Shown here: one piece after another, positions 24,143-33,716 of the stretch | Numbering within the stretch: position 1 is the first letter of the stretch | Layout: the number at the start of each line of letters is the position of its first letter | Origin: Cyanophora paradoxa | Taxonomy: Eukaryota; Glaucocystophyceae; Cyanophorales; Cyanophoraceae | Assembly: GCA_004431415.1 (NCBI GenBank) | Contig: QPMI01000569.1 | Location: 124,001 to 188,000 of the forward strand | Reading direction: 5' to 3' | Length of the DNA stretch: 64,000 nt | Notes under the pieces: generated by a model | Told to the model about the DNA's origin: nothing | The model's input: the letters and a program-made list of their open reading frames with translations, nothing else | The model's database searches: none | Translations under genes and position numbers: made by a program

Positions 24143-27100
24143 AGACTTCTTCTTCCTCATCAGCCTCACCGGTGCTGCCCCCTGCCCGATCCGCCGCGCA
24201 GCGCCCAACCACGTCGGCGCCTGCTCCTTGAGCTCACCCGCCCGCCGGCGCAGTGAACAACAACTCGTGGGAGCCCGCTATCATCGTCTGGCTGAGCGCG
24301 ATACAGAACTCTCTGAAGGTGCCCCACTCTTATACGCACACACTCCCCCCCCCCCCCCCCCTCCCCGCGCCTCCCGCCCCCGTCCTCCGCCTTCTTCCCC
24401 CCAACTGCCGGGTCGTTCCCGCTTTCCCCCGCCAAATGCCCCCTCCCCCAACCTCCCTCCCCCCCCTCCCCCCCCCTCCCCTCCCCGCGCTCCCAGCCTT
24501 CCCCGAACAGTGACGCTCACGGGCGGCGTGCGCAGATCTACTTCAGCGTCTCTGCCACGTGGGTGCGGCGAACCGGGAATATTTATGCAATCGCGCCCCG
24601 TCTTTTTGCCAACTGCTTCGGGCCGCCGGCAGATGTTCTGGATGGGGTGCGCCTCGGTCCTGCTGACGGGCGTGCTGTGCGGTCCGCGGCGGCCCCAATC
24701 GCAGCCACGTTCTTCACGCGCCTTGACTGACGCGACCCGCACGCGCGCAGCGTACGCGTGGCAGACGTTCAAAACGAACCACTTCCCTCTCGGGTCCGCA
24801 CTGAGCATCCCATTCGAGCCTCGCGGCTGCTCCTCTAGATCTGCGTCGACGTCGCGGGGGGGTACCGGCGCTGAGGCGGGGCGCCTCTGGAGCAGGATCT
24901 GGCCGATCAAGCTCCTGCGCGTGGTGGTGAAGCTGCAGCTGACGGCCGGCTACATCCTCCTCCTCAAGCTCTTCGCCTCGGGCCTCCTCTGCCAGGTCAA
25001 CTCCGTCACCCACCGTGCGCGCCTCCGGCTTTGCCCACCCGACGCCCGAAAGCAATGGCCGGCCCTCGCCCGCGCTCACTCCCCCGCGCAGCGGCCGCCG
25101 CCAACCAGCGCTGCCTCGCGTTCCCCAACGTGGTCCGCGGCCCCTCCCGCCTTCGAGGCTCCCCGCGATCCTCTGAGGGCGGGGGCGGGGGCAGCTGTAC
25201 CTGGGGGTGGCGCTGCTGATGCTGCTCTTCTTCCTGCCCCTCTGCGCCGTCCTCGCCCTCGTCTACCACGACTCGAACCCCCGCAGGCGCGTCCCCCGCC
25301 CGCCCCGCGCTGCTCTGCCGGGGGCGAGCATCGACGCAGCATCGACCCGGAGGCGCGCGTGCACGGCCGCGGCGAGCTCCTCTACCTCGCCGTCCGCACC
25401 GTCCGCCCCGCCCCGCCCCGCCCTGCCCCACTCCGCCCCGCCCCGCCCCGCGTGTGGCTTGTCGTCATCCTGCGCCGCGCAGTTCGGGGTCTTCTTCAAC
25501 ATGTTCTTCCCGTCGGAGGCGCTCATCAACTTCTCCATCGCGGCCATGACCGGCGCCGCCGCCGCCTACTTCGTCCTCGTCCAGGCGCGCCGGCCGCGGC
25601 CCCGCAGCGTCCGATCCGCGCCTGTTCGCGGGCTGAGAGCGGCATGGCCGTGGGGCAGCCCTTCTACAACGCGCGCTCGAACGAGTTCCGGATCGGCCTC
25701 CTCTGCGCCGCCTGCGTCTTCTCCCTCAGCTCCTTCGCGGTTCGAGCTTGCAGCCGAGGCACTGGGCCGGGCCCCGCCCCCGCCCCCCTCTGACGCTCGC
25801 GCCGCCCTCGCCGCAGCTGGGCTTCGTGGGGAGGCCGGGGGAGCTGGGCAAGGTGGCCGCCTCGGCGCTCTGCATGGCCCTCGTCGTCGCAGCCTTCCCC
25901 CTCGGCATCCTCGCCGCCCGTGCGCCCCGCACGCGCACGCGCACCCAGATCTAGACGCCTCTGATGCCGCCTCCGCCCGTTGTCCCACCGACGTCGTCGG
26001 CAGGCGCGCGCATCCGCATGCTCTCGCGCCGGCACCGCCCCAGCGCCTCCTCTTCGTCCCCGGGCCAGGCGCCGGTGCCCCGCGCAATTCAAGAGCGTCC
26101 GCTGAGGCGGGGGCAGGTGGCGCCCGGCGGGCTCGAGGGGCTCGAGGGCTCGCGCCACGGGGCCCTGCGGGCGGCGCCGGCGCCCCTCGTGCCGGCGGTC
26201 TTCCTGCTGGACACGGACGTGGAGATTCTCACCCGCTTCCTCCGCGACGCCGCCACCCCCGCCGCCGTCGACGAGGCCCGCGCCGTGCGCCGCCGTTCAT
26301 AACTCGTTTGTTTCTTGCGCGCTTAGCTCCCCGCTGCTTATCCGGCCTCCGGATGCGTTCGCCGCCGCCAGATCTTCCTGCAGGGCCTCGCCCAGTTCAA
26401 GACCAGCAGCTTCCTCCACCTCACGTGCCCTCCCGCGCAAGTTCGAAGGCCGATCGCCGATCTCTCTCCGACGTCGACGCCGGGCGCCGCGCAGGTTCGC
26501 GAAGTTCCTGGTGACGTACGGGTCGGACTCGCAGAGCGCGCTGGCCGAGCTCAAGGTCGCCTGGTCCTGCAAGGTCCCGCCCCCGCCCCGCGCCGCGGGC
26601 CCCCGCGCGCAGCCGAAGTCCTCTCCGCGCACGCGCAGCCCAAGTTCGACATGCGCTTCTTCCTCTCGTCGATCCGGCGGGACGCGGAGCAGCAGGCGCA
26701 CTCGCAGAGCGTCGGGGACTCGGTGGGCCTCACCTACGTCCAGATCCTCGAGTTCCGCACCTTCTACGGCAAGGTCCGCCGGCTCCGGTGGCTGGGCGCG
26801 ACGCCCGCGCCGACACCCGCGCCCGCGCGGGGGCAGGCGCAGGCGGCGCACCAGAAGACGCTGCAGCTGCTGAGCCGCTTCTGGGCGAGCCTGCGGCGGG
26901 CGAGCCTCAGCGCCCCGGGCGTCCTCGACGAGGTGCCCGCCACGCAAACCGCAATCGATCGCGATCGGCGCTCTCAGACGCGGCACGCATGCGCTGCAGG
27001 TGCACCACCGGCTGGAGGAGATCCGGCTGCAGATGGACGCGGCGCAGCGGGCGTACGCCTCGATCCTCTCCAAGTTCGGCACCTCGAAGGCGCTGCTCCG

Positions 27101-30100
27101 TAGCTACGGCAAGTTCTGCGAGGACGTCCTCGTCGACCCCGAGGCGGCCTCCACCTTCTACCGCAAGGCCGACGAGATCGAGCACAAGCAGATGCTCGCC
27201 CGCCGCGCCCAGCAGAAGGGCCTCACGGGCGCCGACGCCGCCAGCGTCAGCGAGAGCGAGAGCTCCAAGCGGAGCAGCAGCCAGGGCAGCGCCGCCGCCG
27301 CCGCGCGGTGCGGTCGTCTAGATCTCATCCTGCTCCGCTCCGTGCACGTGCTCTCTGACCCGGCTGCTTCTGCGGCTGCAGGCGGCGGCGGCGGCCAGCG
27401 TACGTGCTGGCCCACAAGGAGACGAAGGCCGTCAAGAAGCTCTCGTGGGGGATCCTGGGCGGCATGCTGACGCTGGTCGTCATCGGCGCCGTCCTCTTCG
27501 CCGTCTCCAAGCTCCTCAACACCGACTTCAGCAACCGGTGCCGCTCAGCGACACGCTGCGCCTGCCGGCGCTGCTCACGCGAGCACTTTTGCCGCAGCGT
27601 GGCGCACTCGCGCGTGATATCCATGGAGGCCGCCTACCTCGCGGTGCCTGCCGTCCGCTGCAAATCCTTTCGCCAAGCCATAGATTCGAATTCGTGCGGC
27701 GCCCGCGCCCGGCGCGCGTCCGACATCGCGCCCGGCAGGACATGCTGTACGGGGCGCGCTCCCTCTCTATGCTCGCCGCCAACGTCTCCGCCACCGCCGC
27801 CCTCCTCGGCCCCGGCCCCGGTGCCCGCCCCCTCCCCCCTTCCCGAGCCCGAGTGCGCCCTTCACCCTCTCCCCAGGTGCCGGCGCGGGGGCGGGCTGGA
27901 ACGAGACGGTGGCGGCGGCGGCGTACGAGCGGGGCGTCCGCCGCTTCGTCGAGAGCATCCACGAGTTCGAGCACCCGTCCGCCCCCGCCCCGCCCCGCCT
28001 TGCGCGCTCGATTCCATCGCTGCTTTCGTTGTACTCAAGCCCGCCCGCGCCGCAGGTTCATCGGCCTCTGGATCTTCGCGTACTACCCCAGCGACATCCG
28101 TGCGCGCTGCCCCAGACCCGCCGCGCCGCCCCGCTCCAACGCGCCTCGCGCGGCGCAGCGGTGGTCTCGGACGCCGTGATCAACGACGTGTGGACCAAGC
28201 GCCCCGTCCAGCTCGTCAAGGTGCGCCGGCCTGCTCCGCGGGCCCCTCGGGCGACCTCAAGGCACCGACGGACCGGCGGGCGCAGGTGGAGAGCACGAAC
28301 CCGCTGAGCACGCGCTCGCGGCCCCTCGCCCTCTACGGTGCGCGCGCCCCGCCCCGTCCCAGGCCTTCGCATCCTCCTCCTTCTGGGTGTTCACGCCGCC
28401 CGGCCGGCGCGCCCTGTCCTCGGCGCAGACGCGGTGAGCCTGCTGATCAAGGCGGCGCGGGACTTCGCGCACGGCGGCCTCGAGGCCGCCGCCGACCCCG
28501 CCAACAACGTCGCCTTCCGGTGAGGCCGCCGCCACCGAGCATTAATGTTAGCAGCGAATTGCGCTGATCCCGGCCGCGCGGGGCCCGGGCGCGCGCGCAG
28601 GAGCCTGGTGGTGAACGCGCTGGAGCAGATCGTCCCGACGCTCGCCAGCGTCAGCCACCTCGTCGCCGACCGCGTGCGCCCTGCCCGGCCCCGCCCCGCC
28701 GGCCATAGCCGGCGAGCCCGCCCGAGCCGCTCGCGCGCGGGCGCAGCTGATCGAGGCGACGGGGACGAACCGGGCGGCCGTCTGCGCCCTCTTCGGCGTC
28801 AACGTCGGCTTCGTCCTCTTCCTCTGCCTGGTCCCGGCCCCGCCCGCGCCCCCCGCCCCGCCCCGCCCCGCCCCCCTCCGAGCGGCGGGGGCGCGGCAGG
28901 CGGTGTTCGAGCCTGCGTTCCGCTCGGTGGCGAAGAACCAGCGCGGCGTGCACGACATCCTCGAGTCCCTCCCCCGCCACTTCTTCAAGGCGCCCCCGCC
29001 CCGCCCCGCGCCCTTCAGCTGTGGCCTCTGGGCGGGACTCAGGCGTGCGCGCGGGGCCGGGGCGCAGGAGCGGGCGCGGCACTACAGCAAGGCGAAGGCG
29101 TGCTTCGGGGCCGACGAGAACGACCAGAGCGGCGTCGACGAGGCGGAGGAGGAGCGCCGGCTCTCCCCCCGCGCCCCCCGCGCCAGCCGCCGCGCCCGCC
29201 TCCGCGGCGCCCCGCCCAGCGACGGGCCCACCTCGTGCGCCCAGCCGCCTCGCTTTGTGTGGCTTGGCGGCTGACGCGCCGGCAGGGAGGAGGGGGACGA
29301 GAAGGAAGAGGAGGGGCAGGAGGAGGAACAGGCAGGGAGCGAGGGCAGCCGCGGCGGCGGCGGCCGCGGCGGCCGCGGCGGTCTCGACCTCGGGCTCGCG
29401 CCCAGGGCGTCTCCCGTGGTGCTCGGGCCGGAGCCGCCGACCCCGGCGAAGATCGCCTCCGGCGGCTCGTGGGAGGGGCGCACGCTGGTGGAGAGCATCC
29501 GCATCGGCTCGCAGGGCGAGCTCGTCGGCGTGCCCGGGGACGCCTGGGGGGCCTCGACCCCCGCCGTTGCCATCTCGAGCCTGGGCACGGCCCCGGACTC
29601 GCAGCCGGCGGGAGCGGGTCCTCCCGGGAGGCGGCGGGGCAGCTCGCTCTCGAGCGGGAGCGGGGCGGGCGGGGCCGTGGCCGGGGCGGCGCTGGCGATC
29701 GCCTCGGCGGGCCTCCTCTCGGCCTCCTCCAGCTCCCAGACCGACTCCTTCGAGACCAAGGCATCCCGCGCTCGCTTCCAGCTCGCTCGCTTCCGGCCTC
29801 GCTTAGTTTGACTTCGCCTCAGGTCTCGTCGGGGGACGGGCGCGAGGCGGGCCCCACGGGCCTCGGGGGCCCCGGCGGCTCGAGCGCCATCCCCTCCGTC
29901 GCGATCCTCCGCCGCCGCTCCGGGGGCGGGGGCCCCCCCGGCCGCGACGAGGCCGGCACCCCCGGCCCGGGCGCAAAGGTCGGCTTCCCCGCCCCCTTCG
30001 CCGTCGCGGTGCGCACGCGCGCGCCGGTCCCGCGCCGCGCCGCCGGTCAAAGCCGATCAGAGCCGACGGGGGACACGCGTGCGCAGGCCGCGCGGGCCTT

Positions 30101-31921
30101 CTCGCTGGGGGAGCTGGCGGCTCGCGGGGTCGCCCTCGACGACCTCCCCGTCTCATCTCCTCCTCCGGGCCCGGGCGACGGGGCGCAGGCGGACGCGGAG
30201 GCGGAGGCGGAGCTCGAGCTCGAGGGGCTCCTGCGCAGCCTCGGGCCCGCCCCGCCTCCACCCCGGGCCCCCGCCCCGCCCATGCTCTCCTCGCCCTCGC
30301 CGAGCCCGACGGCCCCCCGCTGCGCCCCGGGAGGCCTCCGCCGCCCCGCGGAGGGCGGCGGAGGCAGCGGCAGCGGCTCGGGCGGCTCCGACTCGGACGA
30401 GGGCGACGCGGCCTCGCCGCGTGTGGCCGGGGCCCTCTGAACGCCCCGGCACCGGGCCCCGCGGCGGCGGCGGCGGCCGCCGCTAAGAGCTCGAGGGGCG
30501 CCAAGCCGGCGGCGAAGGCGCGGGCGCGCCGGCCCCTCCTCCGCCCGCCCCCGCTGAGCCGGACGCGGCGGGCGGGGCGCAGGGGTCGGAGTCGGTGGGG
30601 GAGGCGCGGGGCCGCTCGATCATCGCCGCGCTGCGGCGGCGCTACCTCTCCGCCTTTGCCGTCATCGCCGCCATCGCCGCCGCCAACTTCGCCGTCGTCC
30701 GCCCCGCCGCCCTCGCCTTCTACCGCCCCGGCCCGGCGCCCGAATAGAATTCGACATTGAATCTGATGGCCTCCCCTCGCCCTTGGCGCCGCTCACCGCG
30801 CCGACCCCTTCGCCGCGCCCCGCAGAGCTTCTACTTCGTGTCGTTCATGGCGGCCTTCGCGAGCGACGTCCTCTACGCCACCGAGCGCCGCCAGCTCGCA
30901 CAGAGTCCGCCCGCCCCCGCCCCGCCTCCCCTCTGCGCCTTCTCCCGTGTCTGACTTGGCGCCCCCAGCCGCCCTCTTCTACGCCCGCGAGGTGCCCTCT
31001 CGAGCGCCTTGGGGCGCACGCGCCGCCTCGCTTCGCTCACGCGGGGCAGGCGTTCATCGAGGACGGGGTGCTCGGGGGCGGGCGGGAGCGGACGCTCGCG
31101 CGCCTCGCCGCCACCGTCGACTCCCTTGCCGCCATCCACGCCGGTGCTCGATCTGAGGGGAGCCTGGGGGAGGCAGGGCTAACTGGAGCCGGCCCGTGCA
31201 GGCCTGAAGCACGGGAACGCGACGCTGGGACTCATGGGCGCCGACAACCGCTACCTGCCCCAGGACAAGCTCAACGCGCGCCCCGCCCTCCCCCCGCGCT
31301 CGCACCCCGCCCACCGCCTCTTAGCGTCCCGCGCGGGCAGCACTACCCGGTGTGCTCGATCCAGCCGGCGCGGTACGGGGGCGACCCCGCCGACATCGAC
31401 ACGCGGGACGGACGCTACGGCCTCCCCTGCCCCTTCGCCACCCCGGAGGAGCGAAACCTCTACGGGTGCCCGCCCCCCGCAAACAGAGACAGACAGAGTC
31501 TAAACGCACGCGCCGGGGCCCGGGGCTGACGGGAGGGAGGGCGGGCGCCTGCAGGCTGGGCCTGGACCCGATGATGCAGACTTTCCTCCAGTGGCTCGGC
31601 ACCGTCCTCGGCGTCCGCCCGCCCGCCCGCCCAGAACGTTTACTTACTCGACTCTGAACCATCGGGCGGCCTCGCAGGGGGAGACGTGCGTGAAAAACCG
31701 GTGCTCGAAGGCGGGGTGGGCCCGGCCCCCGCACGAGTCCCCCGAGCTCGCCGCCCTCGACCGCATGTGGGCCGGGTCCGCCCCCGCCCCCGCCCTCCCC
31801 GAAACGGACGGCGCCTCAAGCTTGGGGCGGGGCGGGCATCGGCAGGCACCTGCGGGGGGCGCTGGAGGAGTCGATTGGGCTCTTCTTCGAGGAGACCAAC
31901 GCCAAGCTCGCCCTCGGTCCG

Positions 31922-31955
<34 letters not shown>

Positions 31956-32370
31956 CCCCCCCGAGTTCCCCCGAGCCGTGCACGCTCTGACTCCCTCGGG
32001 TCCCTGCGGGCGCAGTGGAGGCGGTGCAGGCGGCGGTCTTCGCCTTCACCGTCGCCTTCCTCGCCGCCATCTACCGTCCGCCCCGCCCGCCCCGGGTTGC
32101 GCCCCGGCCTCCTCCTGGGCCTGACGCGCCCTCTCCCGCATGCGCAGTGCTGGTGTTCCGGCCGATGGTGCGGCGCCTGCAGCTCGAGTCGAGCCGCACC
32201 GTCCAGCTCCTCGCCATGATCCCCAAGGCCCGCCCCGCCCGCCCCGCCCCGCCCCGCCCCGCCCCGCCCTCCGGGGCCCTCTGACGGGCGGGCAGAGCAC
32301 GGTGGGGGACGTGCGGTACCTGCAGCAGTTCTTCCGCCGCGTCAGCGCCACCGACGACGGCCCCGCCTGA
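23434..32370 (+). CDS. TmcB/TmcC-like giant multi-membrane protein, copy C
   Basis: The best-preserved copy for exon tracing. ATG 23434 (MSKPPSLNALPLQ); AEMLKIRKFGA (23814) and ENVLFSVIYAA (23911); membrane exons 24030-25930 (RVGFIEMLSSVFGLAIS, LLMLLFFLPLCAVLALVY, ALCMALVVAAFPLGILAAR); TPR/HAT-like repeats 26195-27190 (VFLLDTDVEILTRFL, FAKFLVTYGSDSQSALAELK, PKFDMRFFLSSIRRDAEQQ, AQAAHQKTLQLLSRFWASL, YGKFCEDVLVDPEAAS); membrane segment LSWGILGGMLTLVVIGAV (27443); membrane exon VNVGFVLFLCLV (about 28800); FRSVAKNQRGVHDILESLP (28918); Gly/Ser/Glu-rich linker 29100-30430; membrane segment at about 30650; GLKHGNATLGLMGADNRY (31203); last exon STVGDVRYLQQFFRR to TGA 32368-32370. I estimate around 1,900 residues. 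The role is inferred only as a large membrane protein with a cytosolic helical-repeat domain. Confidence 0.75.
24108..24142 (+). repeat. C35 tract forming a 3' splice site
   Basis: Thirty-five consecutive C followed directly by AG at 24143-24144 and the exon DFFFLISLTG of copy C. An extreme polypyrimidine tract made only of C. Confidence 0.9.
31922..31965 (+). repeat. poly-C tract in an intron of copy C
   Basis: Thirty-three C, one G, then seven C, within the intron between the exon ending NAKLALG and the exon starting VEAVQAAVFAF. Confidence 0.9.
32228..32295 (+). other. GC-AG intron of copy C, without any GT
   Basis: The exon ends LLAMIPK and the next begins STVGDVRYLQ, a join shared with copy B. 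The 68 bases between start GCCCGC, end CTGACGGGCGGGCAG and contain no GT dinucleotide, so a GT donor is impossible. Confidence 0.75.
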
Positions 32371-33716
32371 GCCCGCTCGCCAGCCCGGCGGGCCCCTCCC
32401 CTCAGATCAGAGAATAATGAGTATAAATAGCAGCGCTCACATGAAGTTTTAGAAACATTGAAAGCGATCACGGAGGGGGGTATACGTACCGGTCTGATCA
32501 TGCTGAATTAATATTACTCGACAAAAAAAGGTCACTTGACAGAAAAAAAGGCCACCCGACGTCGACAGCGGAAACGTCACTTCACGAGGTCACCCGACCC
32601 ACGCAGGACCCCCCTTCCGGAACCCCGCATAACACCAGTGCAGCACCACTCCGGGCCGCAGCTCATTGCACCAGCACCAACTCAAAGATCTTCGTCGCCA
32701 GCATGGACTTCCGGCATCTGAAGGGTAACACGGGCAACACGGTGAGCACACCGTGGGCAGGAGCCTTCTAGCCTGTCGCACTGCCAACTGCTCTAGATCT
32801 CCGACTGCTCTAGATCTCCTCGTTGGCGCCCTCGCCTCCCCAAGAACGTTGCAAACGTTGCACAAGTATGACCGAAATCGCGGGCGCGCATGCGCAGTTC
32901 GACAATTTCAAGCCATCTCCGCCGGCTGTGATGCCGGGCCTGCAGGTGACGCCGCCGACGTACGTGACGCCGTCGCTGAACTTTGCTGTCGGCGACAATT
33001 CGTCGATCCGCCTGTCCGGCCCGACCATGGGCCCCGCCGGCTCCAACGGCAAAGTCGGCCTCCACTTCACTTCTCGCTTCTGAATCGGCGATCGATATCG
33101 CAATTATACGTGCGCGTTTCAACTTCAGCCTTCGCGAGCCGCGTTTTCTGATTTAATTATGATTCACAGAAGAAGGCGCCAGCGTTAGAGACTCCTCCGA
33201 GGCTCCTTTGGCCGACGTGGACTCAGTGGACGCCACGACGTGTAGAAGGCACTCGAGCTCTAGACCGTCGGACTAGGGGGGTCATGGCGATCTAGTAAAT
33301 GAGCTAAATGAGCGCCCCGCCCATGCTGTAAGAATAAATTCTCTGATCTTCATGAGCACATGATCATGAATCGTGGCAGCACCGTGGCAATTTAATTCAG
33401 TTTTGCAATCCAGTTCTGCAGTTTTAATTATGCAAGTTGGCGCTCGCAACCTCGAGCTCGAGCTCTGCCTCTTCCTTCCCAGGTCAGCTGCCGCACCGCT
33501 CGCGGGGCGCGGCTGCAATGCAATTTCATCAAATTGAATATTTACAGTTTACAAGCTTGAGATTCGAAATTACATGTACATGATTTCAAAGATGCTTAGG
33601 ACTATATGAGCGAAAGAAAATGCGGGAAAAGGATAACGATCGGGGAGAAGGCGGCCGGGGACGGGGGGCGGGGGGCAGAAGCCCCCCGGGGCCAACCGGG
33701 GCGGCCCGGCGGGGGG
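32371..33716. other. AT-richer spacer between copy C and argA
   Basis: Convergent spacer of about 1.35 kb. It contains near-repeats around 32515-32605 (three GGYCAC-YGAC units, two preceded by A7-A8 runs), a 17-base tandem repeat at 32787-32820 (two units with GCTCTAGATCTCC), and a possible small ORF at 32868-33083. The rest, 33084-33716, is AT-rich with no supported gene. Confidence 0.5.
32868..33083 (+). CDS. possible small protein of unknown function
   Basis: Open frame of 71 codons starting MTEIAGAHAQFDNFKP and ending KVGLHFTSRF. Composition (Pro, Gly, Ser, Thr, aromatic residues) is unlike the Arg/Ala-rich shadow frames around it, and the C-terminus reads like alternating beta-strand sequence. 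No family is recognised. It could instead be the last exon of a gene beginning at ATG 32704, where a GTGAG donor follows MDFRHLKGNTGNT, but that join does not keep this frame. Weakly supported. Confidence 0.3.
   Translation: MTEIAGAHAQFDNFKPSPPAVMPGLQVTPPTYVTPSLNFAVGDNSSIRLSGPTMGPAGSNGKVGLHFTSRF

Noticed and set aside
28545-30440. Long plus-strand open frame of 631 codons
   Set aside because: It merges real exons of copy C with unspliced GC-rich introns. GC-rich DNA has few stop codons, so length alone is no evidence.
32787-32820. 17-base tandem repeat as a CRISPR or regulatory array
   Set aside because: Only two units, no spacers, in a eukaryotic intergenic spacer; probably chance slippage.
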